Source: Erinaceus europaeus
Taxonomy: Eukaryota > Chordata > Mammalia > Eulipotyphla > Erinaceidae
Assembly: GCF_950295315.1 (NCBI RefSeq)
Contig: NC_080177.1
Location: forward strand, 76,968,096 to 77,032,095
Length of the DNA stretch: 64,000 nt
Direction of reading: 5' to 3'
The number at the start of each line of letters is the position of its first letter. Position 1 is the stretch's first letter. The translations under genes were made by a program, and so were the position numbers. This document shows positions 24,052 through 33,904 of this stretch, piece by piece. The notes under the pieces were generated by a model. The model made no database searches, was not told the origin of the DNA, and was given only the letters and a program-made list of their open reading frames with translations.

Positions 24052-24240
24052 TTTATTTTTATTATTTTCTTTATTACTGATTTTACAGAATTAAAAGATA
24101 ACGGAGTACAATTCCACACCATCCCCACCACCAGAGTCTTGTGTCCCTATTCCCTCCATTGGAAACTGCAGTGCTTCTCCCAAGGTCACAGATATGGGTT
24201 GACTGTAATCTCTATATCTATTTTATCTACACACACACAC
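24052..24240 (-). mobile_element. Fragment of the non-coding retroposon-like family
   Basis: Reversed, it reads CTGGTGGTGGGGATGGTGTG and then GAATTGTACTCCGTTATCTT, resembling the 3' end of the element at 18690-20640. It is followed by a short (AC)n at 24231-24250. Confidence 0.6.
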
Positions 24241-24350
24241 ACACACACATTTTGACCACTTTTTTCTCTTCCTTTTAAAGTCACGCCCACACCTGTCACT
24301 ACTTCTGAATGTCTTTCCTCTTCTCTTACCTTTTCTCTCTAGCTCCTGAC

Positions 24351-24430
24351 ATAACTGGGGTTCAGAGAACATAACTGGGGTTCAGAGAACATAACTGGGG
24401 TTCAGAGAACATAACTGGGGTTCAGAGAAC
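24351..24430. repeat. Four perfect tandem copies of a 20-bp unit
   Basis: ATAACTGGGGTTCAGAGAAC is repeated exactly four times (24351-24370, 24371-24390, 24391-24410, 24411-24430), with no mismatch between copies. Confidence 0.98.
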
Positions 24431-24511
24431 TCTAGTTATCTTCCCTTAACATTTCTCCTCCTCTAGGATTATGGACAAAATAAAGAAAATTTATTAACTT
24501 CTGAATTTTTT

Positions 24512-24633
24512 CTTTTTCTTTTAACCAGAGCACTGCTCAGCTCTGGCTTATGGTGGTGCAGGGGATTGAATCTGGGACTTTGGAGACTCAGGCATGAAAG
24601 TCTCTTTGCCTAACCATTATGCTATCTACCCCT
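24512..24633 (-). mobile_element. SINE-C copy
   Basis: Reverse-strand SINE-C with complete CCAGAGCACTGCTCAGCTCT end and GCCTAACCATTATGCTATCT head. Confidence 0.9.
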
Positions 24634-24714
24634 CCTCCTAAACTTTTTGTTTGTTTGTTTCAACGAATTCTCCCAAATTAGCCTAAAAGATGTATATCAC
24701 TTTTCTTCTTATTT

Positions 24715-24867
24715 TATTTTATTATTTGTTTATTTATTCATTTATTTATTTATTTTTACCAGAGCACTGCTCAGCTCTGGCTTATGGTGGTGCAGGGGAT
24801 TGAACCTGAGACCTCGGTGCCTCAGGCATGAGAGACTCTTTGCATAACCATTATGCTATCTACCCCT
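24715..24867 (-). mobile_element. SINE-C copy with (ATTT)n tail
   Basis: Reverse-strand SINE-C whose inverted A-rich tail is an ATTT-type run (24715-24757). The head ends TTGCATAACCATTATGCTAT. Confidence 0.9.
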
Positions 24868-24939
24868 GCCCTTATTTATTTTTATAGGGCAGAAAGAGAT
24901 TGAGACGGGAAGGGGGATTTGGAGGGAAAGAGACAGAGA

Positions 24940-25143
24940 GGGGGGCCAGGCAGTGGCACACCCAGTTAAGCCCTCACATTACAGTGCACAAGGACCCAGG
25001 TTCAAGCTCCTACTCCCCACCTGCAGGGGAAAAGCTTCACGAGTGGTGAAGCAGGGCTGCTGGTGTCTGTCTGTCTCTCTCCCTCTCTATTTCCCCAAGT
25101 TCTCTCTATCTCTATCCAATAAAAATAAAAATATTTTTAAAAA
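24940..25143 (+). mobile_element. SINE-D copy nested in another SINE-D
   Basis: Plus-strand SINE-D (GGCAGTGGCACACCCAGTTA to TATCCAATAAAAATAAAAAT) inserted into the minus-strand SINE-D at 24870-25325. Confidence 0.88.
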
Positions 25144-25146
25144 GAA

Positions 25147-25187
25147 GAGAGACTGGGGAGACAGCTTGATGGTTCTGCAAAAAAGAA
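25147..25187 (+). mobile_element. SINE-C head fragment
   Basis: Short plus-strand 5' piece of SINE-C (GGGGAGACAGCTTGATGGTT) following the nested SINE-D. Confidence 0.6.
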
Positions 25188-25365
25188 GACACAGAGAGAC
25201 ACCTGCAGCCCTGCTTCACCACTCGTGAAACTTACTCTCTGCAGGTGGGGGCCAGGGGCTTGAACCTGGGTCCTTGGGCATTGTAGTGTGTGGACTTAAC
25301 AGGGTACACCACCATCAACTCCCTGTGTATCACTTTACCTGAGATTAATTTTTTTTTTTTTTTTT

Positions 25366-25530
25366 AGTGTAGGGGTAAATAGCATAATGGTTATGCAAAG
25401 AGACTCTCAAGCCTGAGACTTCAAGATCCCAGGTTCAATCCCCTGCATCACCATAAGCCAGAGCTGAGCAGTGCTCTGGTAAAAATAAATAAATAAATAA
25501 ATAAACAAACAAATAAATAAATAAAACAAA
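25366..25530 (+). mobile_element. SINE-C copy with (AAAT)n tail
   Basis: Plus-strand SINE-C (GTAAATAGCATAATGGTTAT to GAGCAGTGCTCTGGTAAAAA) ending in an AAAT tetranucleotide tail. Confidence 0.9.
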
Positions 25531-25680
25531 TAATGAGAGGAGAGAGAGAGAGAGATGCAGAGAGGGAAGGGAATCTCTCTAGCATATGCCATGCCTGTAT
25601 GCCTGTACCAGGGATCAAACTCAAGATCTCACATGTGCCAAAGCCCAATGCTGTACTACTGAGCCACCTGTTCTGCCCCT
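25531..25680 (-). mobile_element. Older tRNA-type SINE
   Basis: Reverse-strand SINE, GA-rich body, ACCAGGGATCAAACTCAAGA B-box region and TGTACTACTGAGCCACCTG head. It is related to SINE-B but distinct. Confidence 0.65.
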
Positions 25681-25817
25681 GTACTACTTTCCTGATGAGG
25701 AATCTGCCTCAGAGAGAGTGGGGTGACCTGCCTGGGGGAAGGCAGCTGCCTAGACCAAGCAGAGTCCAACTCTCTTGCTTTCTTGAGTTAATTTTTCTTT
25801 TGTTTTGTTTTATTTTC

Positions 25818-25957
25818 AAATTTCTTTTCTTTTTTTTTTTCTGAGAGAGTGTGTGTGCAAGACCAGAGCACCACCACAGCATATGCAGTGTCAGGGACTG
25901 AACCCAAGGCCTCACACATGGAGGTTGGGTCTTCTCTTACTGAGTCACTTCCTCAGT
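25818..25957 (-). mobile_element. Older tRNA-type SINE
   Basis: Reverse-strand SINE with GACCAGAGCACCACCACAGC, GGGACTGAACCCAAGGCCTC and CTTACTGAGTCACTTCCTC. Confidence 0.65.
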
Positions 25958-26304
25958 TGCACCTCCTTGTTTTCTTGAAGCTAGAATCCAAGTCTCAAGT
26001 AGAGGAGGAGGGGAGATATGTCCCTGCAATATGTAAGTGGCCATCCTTCCCCAGGGAGAATGGGGGAGACGGAGGACCCCCCCCCCAACACACACACACA
26101 GTGGTTGGCAAGAGCTCCTGAGGACAGGGCTGGATGAAATCTTGGAATCCTGGCTTCCTAGGGGCATCTTGCCTCACATCCCTGGACCTGTTTCCTTCTC
26201 CTAGTTCTCAAGGGATAAATAACCTAGGCATTTTGCTTAAATTACTGACACTTTTATTACACACACACATCCACACTAGAAGATGTATATTCACTTAATC
26301 TTTA

Positions 26305-26615
26305 AAAAAATTTTTTTTAGTGATTTTTTAAAAAAAAATCATTTATTTATTCCATTTTGTTGTCCTTGTTTTATTGTTGTAGTTATTATTGTTGTTATTG
26401 ATGTCATTGTTGTTAGATAGGACAAAAAGAAATGGAGAGAGGATGGGAAGACAGAGAGGGGGAGAGAAAGACAGACACCTGCAGACCTGCTTCACCTCTT
26501 GTGAAGAGACCCTCCCCTGCAGGTGGGGAACTGGGGGCTCGAACTGGGATCCCTACGCTGGTCCTTGCACTTTGCACCACCTGCACTTAACCCACTGCGC
26601 TACTGCCCAACTCCC
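26305..26615 (-). mobile_element. SINE-A copy
   Basis: Reverse-strand SINE-A from ATTTATTTATTCCATTTTG to GCTACTGCCCAACTCCC. Confidence 0.92.
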
Positions 26616-26627
26616 TTAATCTTCTTT

Positions 26628-26838
26628 TTTTTTAAATATTTTTTGTTTATTATTAGATAAAGACAGAGAAATTGAGAGGGGAGGGAAGACAGAGATGGAG
26701 AGAGACAGAGAGACACCTGTACCCCTGCTCCACTGCTCATGAAAATTTCCCCCTGCAGATGGGGATGGGGGGCTTGAACATGGATCCTTGAGCACTGTAA
26801 TGTGAGCACTTAAACAGGTGTGCCACCTCCTAGCCCCT
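26628..26838 (-). mobile_element. SINE-D copy
   Basis: Reverse-strand SINE-D: TTATTATTAGATAAAGACAG tail side, CACCTGTACCCCTGCTCCAC, head AAACAGGTGTGCCACCTCC. Confidence 0.88.
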
Positions 26839-26861
26839 CTTATCTTCTTCTTACAGATATA

Positions 26862-26963
26862 GAAATATATGTATCATTGCTCAGCTCTGGCTTATGGTGG
26901 TTCTGGGGATTAAATCTGAGATTCTGGATCTGTTTACATAATGATTATGCTATCTCCCTGACC
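26862..26963 (-). mobile_element. SINE-C copy
   Basis: Reverse-strand SINE-C lacking the tail: TTGCTCAGCTCTGGCTTATG to ATGATTATGCTATCTCCCTG. Confidence 0.82.
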
Positions 26964-27029
26964 CTGCATCGTTACATTCAGACACTAGTGAATTGTGCAG
27001 TATTTAAAACCAGATGAATTCATTTTATT

Positions 27030-27174
27030 ATTATTTTATTTTATTAAGATTTTATTTATTTATTCATGAGCAAGATAGGTGGAGAAGAGAAAAGAACCAG
27101 ACATCACTCTGGTACATGTGCTGCCAGGGATTAAACTCAGGACCTCAAGCTTGAGGGTCCAGTGGTTTATCCAA
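27030..27174 (-). mobile_element. SINE-B copy
   Basis: Reverse-strand SINE-B from AAGATTTTATTTATTTATTC to GGGTCCAGTGGTTTATCCA. It lacks the terminal head. Confidence 0.87.
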
Positions 27175-27629
27175 GGCTCCTACAAATAAGGTATAAGAAG
27201 CTCTACATCTGCAGGGGAGTTTATTTCTCAGTGGGGTCCCTGTGTCAAGCAGGCACCGCTAGGCTTTGGCTCTGAACTGCAGGTGCTTCTAGCTGGCTTT
27301 GCTTCCTCATCTCACCCTGGGACTTGTGACTACCAACGCATGGCAGAGGTCAGGATGAGCAGAGATTGAACCAAAGCACACAAATCCACGGGAAACCTCT
27401 GCTTAGCTCATGTCTGCTCATCTCCCATTAGCTGAAATCAGACCAATAACCAAGACCAAAGGCAAGGGGTTGAGACACGAGGCACCTTCACCCAGGCACA
27501 CATGTGTGGACACACACGAAGAGCCATAGCAGGAGTGGAGAGGGAAGACTTGTGACAGGAGGCATACACTGTCTTGTCAGCCACCGGTACCATTTACTAA
27601 GTGGCTGGTGCGGTGCCAGCTCTGAGGTA
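27175..27629. other. Unique flank
   Basis: No gene or young repeat is recognised. The following ~220 bp are a MIR remnant. Confidence 0.5.
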
Positions 27630-27850
27630 TCTTGGCTCAGTGGCTAAGGACTTGGTTGTGGAATGAGATGGCTGGGCTCAGACCCTGGCTGCAGTGCTGT
27701 AAACTCAGCCATTTCAGGCAGTTATTCGACCTCTGGGAGCCTCAGTTTTCTCTTCATTAAAGTGAGGACAATTGAACACACATAAGGTGTGTGAGAATGA
27801 CAAGAGATAGCAGATATGAAACTCTTGGCCTGATAAGTGATGTGTGGAAG
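27630..27850 (+). repeat. MIR remnant
   Basis: Ancient MIR in plus orientation: GGCTGGGCTCAGACCCTGGC, then GAGCCTCAGTTTTCTCTTCA and TAAAGTGAGGACAATTGA. Confidence 0.7.
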
Positions 27851-27872
27851 ACACATACAAATGCCATGTCTA

Positions 27873-28075
27873 AGGGCCGGGTGGTGGCACACCTAGTTGA
27901 GAGCACATTACAGTGCACAAGGATCCAGGTTTGAGCCCCTGGTCCCTACCTGCAGGGGGAAAGCCTTGCAGTTGGTGAAGCAGGACTGCAGGTGTCTCCC
28001 TCTCTATCATCACCTCCCCTCTCAATTTCCGTCTATCTCTATCCAATAAATAAATAAAGATAATAAAAATTAAAA
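27873..28075 (+). mobile_element. SINE-D copy
   Basis: Plus-strand SINE-D, GGGTGGTGGCACACCTAGTT to TATCCAATAAATAAATAAAG. Imperfect TSD AAATGCCATGTCT and AAATGTCATATCT on the two sides. Confidence 0.92.
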
Positions 28076-28183
28076 CAAATAAATGTCATATCTACTTCAT
28101 TTCCTCACAAGACCCTAGAGTTTAATTACCCCAAACTGTGTGTTATCCTGGGAACTCACCCCTTCCCCAAATGCTGACTATGT

Positions 28184-28358
28184 CAAAGGTGGTGAAACAG
28201 GTCTGCAGGTGTCTGTCTTTCTCTCCCCCTCTCTGTCTTCCCCTCCTCTCTCCATTTCTCTCTGTCCTATCCAACAATGACGACATCAATAAAAACAACA
28301 ATAATAACTACAACAATAAAACAACAAGGGCAAAAAGGGGAATAAATAAATAAATATT
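28184..28358 (+). mobile_element. SINE-A, 5'-truncated
   Basis: Plus-strand SINE-A body and tail without the tRNA head; it starts at GGTGGTGAAACAGGTCTGCA. Confidence 0.9.
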
Positions 28359-28418
28359 TAAAATATATATATTGTCTGGGAAGATGTAGTCAGAGGTGAA
28401 CATAGAACTAGGAAGCTA

Positions 28419-28720
28419 GGGAATTGGGCGGTAGTGCAGCAGAGCAGGTTAAGTGCAGGTGGCTCAAAGCGCAAGGACCGGCGTAAGGATCCAGGTTCGA
28501 GACCCCGGCTCCCCACCTGCAGGGAAGTCGCTTCACAGGTAGTGAAGCAGGTCTGCAGGTGTCTATCTTTCTCTCCCCCTCTTTCTTTCCCTCCTCTCTC
28601 CGTTTCTCTCTGTCCTATCCAACAACAGTGATATCAATAACAACAATAATAACTACAGCAACAATAAAACAACAAGGGCAACAAAAGGGAATAAATAAAT
28701 AAATATTTTTTTTAAAAAAG
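28419..28720 (+). mobile_element. SINE-A copy
   Basis: Full-length plus-strand SINE-A, with AGCAGAGCAGG duplication in the head. An AGCTAGGAAGCT-like repeat flanks it (ACTAGGAAGCTAG before, AGCTAGGAAGCTG after). Confidence 0.93.
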
Positions 28721-29069
28721 AGCTAGGAAGCTGTATTAGGGCAGAGAGGAGCTCCCAAACTTGAAGAAAATATATAAATACAATTAACTGTTTACCACAT
28801 CAGTCTGACTCAGGGCCCGTGTATAATTCATATTTAGCACAGGAGCCTATATATTGCCTCTGAATTTCTGTCAGTCTGATCTCAGTCCATGGTCACAGCT
28901 CGGAATATTCTAGGCTGTCATTTCAGGACCAGTTTTCTTTGAATGGGAGAGTAGGATGACTCAGCCTCCTTCAGAAAGTGGCACAGTTCCTACCATTGTT
29001 ACTTTATCGTGAGAGCAAGGTCCTGGAGAGGCCCTCAGAAGAGCTTGTGACCATGTTCCTGATGGAAGT
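28721..29069. other. Unique flank
   Basis: AT-rich stretch with no recognised gene or young repeat. Confidence 0.5.
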
Positions 29070-29189
29070 GACTGCCTGTGAAGCAACTCCCCTGCAGGTG
29101 GGGAGCCGGGGGCTCAAACCGGGATCCTTATGCCAGTCCTTGCGCTTTGCACCACCTGTGCTTAACCTGCTGCGCTACAGCCCGACTCT
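29070..29189 (-). mobile_element. SINE-A head-half fragment
   Basis: Reverse-strand SINE-A containing only the tRNA-head half (GCCTGTGAAGCAACTCCCCT to GCTACAGCCCGACTC). Confidence 0.9.
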
Positions 29190-29477
29190 AAAGTTAGCTT
29201 TAAGTTTTACTGCATTTACTTTCTGATGATTCTAATAAAGATTATCATAGGGATGATAAATGCCCTTTAGTGGATATATATTTTTTTGCCAGTATATCCC
29301 TTGGCCAATTGTATATAGTGTCTCTTCTAAAGATTATCAAAGGGTGACAGTAATGCTGATGCTGTCAGAAGAGATTAGGAGATATATCTTACTTATCTTC
29401 TTTTGTGTAGTTAGTTGAGTACATAGGGTGATTGAGGGAAGTGAAGTAGGGGCCCAAGCAATAAGTATTTGATTAGT
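29190..29477. other. Unique AT-rich flank
   Basis: AT-rich sequence with no recognised feature. Confidence 0.5.
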
Positions 29478-30038
29478 GTTTTTTTTTTTTTTTTTTTTTG
29501 CCTCCAGAGTTATTGCTGGGACTCAGTGCCTGCACTGGGATACATTGGATCGACCTTCTCGTGGTGCATCCCGTGAGTACCCATTCATTGGGGAAACTGA
29601 CGATCCTTCCTAGCCGACTGAATCCACATGGATCCCAGTCACTTTCAAAGCCAGCAACAAGCAGCTCCTGACAGCTTTCAACCTGACGCTGTTGACTGGC
29701 TACGGAAGAAGGGCAAACGCTAGAAGAAGTGCCTGCACTATGAATCCACTGCTCCTAGAGGCTATTTTTTCCCTTATTGTTTATTGTTGTTTTTATTTAT
29801 TATTTTATTGTTGTTGTAGTTATTGTTGTTGTTATTGATGTCGTCATTGTTGGATGGGACAGAGAAATTGAGAGAGGACTGGAAGACAGAGAGGGGGAAA
29901 GAAAGACTCCTGCAGACCTACTTCACCACTCATGAAGCGATCCCCCTGCAGGTAGGGAACTGAGGGCTTGAACTGGGATCCTTACACCAGTCCTTGCACC
30001 ATGTGCATTTAACCCGCTGTGCTACTGCCCTTCCCCCT
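29478..30038 (-). mobile_element. SINE-A long variant split by an unknown insertion
   Basis: Reverse-strand long SINE-A (T-run, GCCTCCAGAGTTATTGCTGG ... inverted head). It is interrupted at 29537-29727 by a 191-bp foreign segment and resumes with CTATGAATCCACTGCTCCT. Confidence 0.93.
29537..29727. mobile_element. 191-bp unidentified insertion with 12-bp direct repeats
   Basis: Sequence unlike any other repeat in the window (begins GGGATACATTGGATCGACC, ends GGGCAAACGCTAGAAG). AGTGCCTGCACT occurs at 29525-29536 and 29728-29739. It has no poly(A), no clear terminal inverted repeats and no tRNA boxes. It could be a non-autonomous transposon or a retrocopied RNA fragment. Confidence 0.75.
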
Positions 30039-30045
30039 TGATTAG

Positions 30046-30110
30046 AACTTTGTTTATTTATTTATTTATTTATTTATTCATTCATTCATTCATTCATTTA
30101 AAAAAAAGAG
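30046..30110. repeat. (TTTA)n/(TTCA)n simple repeat
   Basis: TTTA run passing into TTCA units, adjacent to the inverted poly(A) end of the next element. Confidence 0.9.
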
Positions 30111-30275
30111 ACATTAACAAAACCATAGGATAGGAGGGGTACAACTCCACACAATTCCCACCACTAGATCTCTATATCCCATCCCCTCCCCTGATAGCTT
30201 TCCCATTCTCTATCCCTCTGTGAGTATGGACCCAAGGTCATTGTGGGTTGCAGAAGATTAGAAATTTTATAGTGA
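30105..30275 (-). mobile_element. 3' end of the non-coding retroposon-like family
   Basis: Reversed, it reads CCCACAATGACCTTGGGTCC, AAGCTATCAGGGGAGGGGAT, GGTGGGAATTGTGTGGAGTT and CCTATCCTATGGTTTTGTTA. It aligns by eye almost base for base with 20470-20620. Confidence 0.88.
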
Positions 30276-30334
30276 TACTTACCTGGCAGGGGACATACCA
30301 CGATCACGAAGGTGGTTTTCCCATGGCGAGGCTT

Positions 30335-30391
30335 ATCCATTGCACTCCGTGCACTTTGCGCCATGTGCACTTAACCTACTGCCTGGCACCC
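30335..30391 (-). mobile_element. SINE-A head fragment
   Basis: Short inverted SINE-A head (GTGCACTTTGCGCCATGTGC) abutting a SINE-B. Confidence 0.65.
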
Positions 30392-30540
30392 TAAGGTGTT
30401 GGACTCTTAAGCATGAGGTCCCAAGTTCAGTCCTCCCTGGTAGTGAATGTACCACCAGAGTGATGTCTGGTTTTCTCTTTCTCTCTCTCTCCTTTCTCAT
30501 AAATTAATTAATTAATTAAATTAAATTAAATAAATAAAAT
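30392..30540 (+). mobile_element. SINE-B, 5'-truncated
   Basis: Plus-strand SINE-B starting at GGTGTTGGACTCTTAAGCAT and ending in an AATT/AAAT-rich tail. Confidence 0.85.
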
Positions 30541-30559
30541 CAAAATAGAAAAGTAAAAA

Positions 30560-30665
30560 TCATAGTCCCAAGATTAATTCCCCCATCAGCCGCTCACTAG
30601 CTGTGTGACCTGGACAAGTATTTGTGCTCTCTGTGCCTCTGTGTCCCCTTTTGTATGTGAAGCTT
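30560..30665 (+). repeat. MIR remnant
   Basis: CACTAGCTGTGTGACCTGGA and CTCTGTGCCTCTGTGTCCCC match the MIR core in plus orientation. Confidence 0.65.
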
Positions 30666-30912
30666 GCAGGAAAACTTCCTGGCGGAAGCTCCATAAGGGC
30701 TGGGCTGTGAAACCAGGATGTCCACAGAGGCTCTCTCCTCAACCTGCTCCCCACCCATCCCGCCCCAACCCACCCCACCCCTCCTTCAGCTATGACCATG
30801 TCCTCTTAATGTTCTTCCATCAAACCGGGGGCAGAAACACCTGTCTGGAAAGATCCTACCCCACCCAGCACCTCCTTGTGTTTCCTTTGCTTTATTGAGA
30901 CAATGCCCATTT
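30666..30912. other. Unique flank
   Basis: No gene or repeat recognised. Confidence 0.5.
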
Positions 30913-30931
30913 AGAAGAGGACTGTTGTCAC

Positions 30932-31179
30932 ATGTGGCGGGAAGCACAAAAACCAGCCTAAGGATCCCGGTTCGAGCCCCCGGCTCCCCACCTGCAGAGA
31001 AGCGGTGAAGCAGGTCTGCAGGTGCCTCTCTTTCTCTCCCCGTCTCTGTCTTTCCCTCCTCTCTCCATTTCTCTCTGTCCAAGCTAACAATGACAACATC
31101 AATAACAACAATAATAACTACAGCAACAATAAGAAACAAGGGCAACAAAAGGGAAAAATAAATAAAATATTTTAAAAAA
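30932..31179 (+). mobile_element. 5'-truncated SINE-A with 19-bp TSD
   Basis: Plus-strand SINE-A starting at CATGTGGCGGGAAGCAC, inside the head and just after the A-box region. It is flanked by perfect AGAAGAGGACTGTTGTCAC at 30913-30931 and 31180-31198, so the truncation happened at insertion. Confidence 0.96.
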
Positions 31180-31198
31180 AGAAGAGGACTGTTGTCAC

Positions 31199-31764
31199 TG
31201 GGCCCACAGTCCCACAGCACCCCAAGTCCGCTGCCGCTACTCCTCACCCCCGACCAAGCTGCCCTCTCCCGCCTTCCCCTCGTGAACCCTTGGGTGCACT
31301 GACATGAACCCCTTACAGATATTCACCGTTATCCCTGCTTGCTCTTATTTCTAAGGACATCCTAAGCTTATGCCCACTTCCTCTTCCCCAGCATCAGCCC
31401 CTAGCACAGCCCAAGGGCCCCAAGAGGAGGCAGGTTTTGAGGCAGGAGGGAGACCCAGCCCCAGCACCCCCAGCAGAGGGGAGAAGGACCAGGAAAGTGT
31501 CAACCTCGCAAGCTCGTCCCACTAAACACAGCAGAATAGAATGCTGTCGGTTTGAATTTTCTGTTCATTGGGATTGGTTAAGGTTAGGGCAGGTCAGAGT
31601 GTGTTCTGGCCCTCTTTGGGGGTGGGAGCTGATAATAATGGGGTGACGGGTTGCCCCAGGTATGAGGGTCTCCTCTCCTCCCCCTCTGCAGTTTTCAGGA
31701 AGGGGTTGGTCAAGGAGGGACCTCTGACCAAAGGGTCTGCTCCCTTAATAAGCCAGTGAGGAAG
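31199..31764. other. Unique flank
   Basis: Moderately GC-rich flank with no gene or young repeat recognised. A homeodomain-like GGGATTGGTTAAGG occurs near 31569. Confidence 0.5.
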
Positions 31765-31830
31765 AGAACTTTGTTGTTATTGTTGTTACTGGGGCTCCAC
31801 TGCTCCAGGCCAACTTTTTTTCAGATAGAA
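31765..31830 (-). mobile_element. SINE fragment
   Basis: Inverted piece of a SINE-A/D body (TTGTTGTTATTGTTGTTACT, then GATAGAAAGACAAAGAC), interrupted by a plus-strand SINE-D. Confidence 0.5.
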
Positions 31831-31831
31831 A

Positions 31832-32038
31832 GACAAAGACAAGGGCCTGGGTGGTGGTGCAGCTGGCAGAGAGCATACGCTACCGTGCTCAAGGACCTGG
31901 GTTCAAACTCCCATCCCCACCTGCAGGAGGGAAGCTTTATGAGAGGTGAAGCAGGTCAGCAGTTGTCTATCATTCTCAGACTCTCTCTATCTCCCCCTTT
32001 CTCTCAATTTCTCTGTCCTATCAAAATAAAAGGGGAAA
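31832..32038 (+). mobile_element. SINE-D copy
   Basis: Plus-strand SINE-D, CTGGGTGGTGGTGCAGCTGG to CCTATCAAAATAAAAGGG. Confidence 0.88.
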
Positions 32039-32145
32039 TGTAAAGAAAGGGTGTTGTTAATTCATTGTTTAGGAACTGAGTCCCAGCAATAATTCTGGTG
32101 GCAATAATAAAAATAAATATCCCTTAAATAGAAAGAGAGAGAGAG

Positions 32146-32293
32146 TGGTCCAGGAGGTGGTGCAGTGGATAAAGCACTGGACTCTCAAGCAGGAGGTCCC
32201 CAGTTCAATCCCTGGCAGCACATGTACCAGAGTGATGTCTGGTTCTTTCTCTCTCTCTCCTGCTGTCTTTCTCATTAATAAATAGTCTTAAAA
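32146..32293 (+). mobile_element. SINE-B copy
   Basis: Plus-strand SINE-B, GGTCCAGGAGGTGGTGCAGT to CTCATTAATAAATAGTCTTA. Confidence 0.93.
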
Positions 32294-32400
32294 GAGAGAG
32301 AGAGAGAGGAAGGAAGAAAGGAAGGAAGGAAGAAAGGAAGGAAGAAAGGAAGGAAGGAAGGAAGGAAGGAAGGAAGGAAGGAAGGAAGGAAGGAAGGACA
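32294..32400. repeat. (GGAA)n microsatellite
   Basis: Starts as GA dinucleotides and passes into GGAA/AAGG tetramers right behind the SINE-B tail, from which it may have expanded. Confidence 0.95.
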
Positions 32401-33239
32401 CCACAGCACAAAGCTTCCCTCAGGGGCAGTGGGGAGCAGATTTGTACCTGGGTTGTACCCATGAACACGCATGTGCATGAGCTCTTTTGTCAGGCCCCAG
32501 AGAGTGTGACTTGAATGGGTTTTTTTGTCAACATCTCTCTAGCAACCCAGATTCTGGCTTGGGCCAGAAGGGGTGGGAATTCCCAGGTGAGGGGAAGGGG
32601 TGTGTCAGCATCCCCTGGAGCCCCACTGTGAGGAGAGCCACAAGGTCCACCCTGGGGCCACCTTAGCAGGCCAGAGGCACCTTAGTGACAAACCGGATCT
32701 GGGGTGACCTCAGCCCGGGGTGACTCCATCCACGCCCACCTCTCAGTTACTCACAGACTGCTGTCTTCCCCTCAGAGACAACCCTCCACTCAGGTTCCTT
32801 CCTCCAAGGGGCCTTACTCCCCCACCCCCCTTAGCAGTGGAGCTCTGAGGAGCCTTGAGGGGGTGTTCGGCAAGCCTGCTATTGTTTGATCCCCAAGGGT
32901 CAGAGCTGGGCTCTCCTGTTGACATCTTGTGGAGTCCAGTGGGGACAGAAACAGGACCCAGGCTGGGGATAAAGTGGAGGCTGATGTCTCCATTTTCCTC
33001 CCAGGAGTTGAAGGAATTAAATCAAGATGTAGTGAGGGCCCACACTGGGGCAGACCCCCAGAGCACACACACAGGGGGCAGGGGTCCCACCTTGGGTTGG
33101 GAGCGTTGAATCTGTAGGGAGGGAGGAAGCAGAGGGAGAGAGGCTGAGCTTGGCCTTGGCTCCTCTCCTGCCTCAGCTGAGGTGGCCAGACTTGGGTGGG
33201 GAGGAGCAGGCCTGGGGCTGAGGAGGGTAGGGCTGGGCT
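32401..33239. other. Unique, GC-richer flank
   Basis: About 0.8 kb without young SINEs, leading into the AT-rich candidate enhancer at 33240. No coding exon is supported. Confidence 0.5.
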
Positions 33240-33830
33240 ACCAGCCCTTTTGTGAGCCCTTTTAATTCGTGTAAATGAGGGTTTTTAATTTGTTATTCTG
33301 GGTTTTATTTCTATTACCATCTCATTTGCCTCTAAACCCTATTTTGCCCCAGCCTGGACTGAATTCCGTTTGATGCATTAGGACTAATACTCCTCCCTAA
33401 GGGTTAGATGTTTTCTCCCTACACAAAAGTCGCTTATTTTGGATAAAGAGACGATTAGATTTAACTTTAATATTTTAATGGCAGCTGGGATTAGTGGGTA
33501 AACAGCCCTGACTGGGGTTGCTGCGGATTAGGTCCTGATAAACTCTCAGATTGGGAGCCCCCCACACACACTCCACTTTCTGTTTTCCACAAAGTGCTTT
33601 TTATTATTTTTTCACTGAGGGGGGAAAAAAAATCCCTTGTCTTTTGGAGCACCATAAATTCCATTTGCTGTTTTCTATTAAATCAAGTTGATTAAATTCG
33701 TTGTGACTCTTTGCACATAGATCTTTTTAATTTTAACGTCTCCAGCATAAAATCTTTAATGGCACAATTTGAAATGGCTGTAATATTCAGCGCAGGCCTT
33801 GATAAAACAGATGGAAATGAGGTTCTCCCA
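33240..33830. promoter_or_regulatory. Candidate conserved enhancer, about 19 kb upstream of VSX2
   Basis: SINE-free AT-rich island with dense homeodomain-type sites. A CAGCTG E-box at 33482-33487 directly abuts GGATTA at 33488-33493. A second GGATTA is at 33525-33530 and GATTAG at about 33453. There are several TTTTAATT/TTAAAT motifs (33260, 33285, 33474, 33688, 33725). GGATTA is the K50-type site bound by OTX2/CRX, and E-box plus K50 pairing is known from bipolar and photoreceptor enhancers. Enhancer function and VSX2 as target are inferred. Confidence 0.6.
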
Positions 33831-33904
33831 GGGAGGGGGGTCCTGGTGGGAGGGCAGAGTCACGAGCAGGCACGAACGTCCAGGAGAAGGCACGGGACGG
33901 ATAG

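Larger units (their letters stand above)
24870..25325 (-). mobile_element. SINE-D copy split by nested insertion
   Basis: Reverse-strand SINE-D in two parts (24870-24938 and about 25189-25325), with purine-rich body and AACAGGGTACACCACCATC head. A plus-strand SINE-D and a SINE-C head piece sit in between. Confidence 0.78.
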
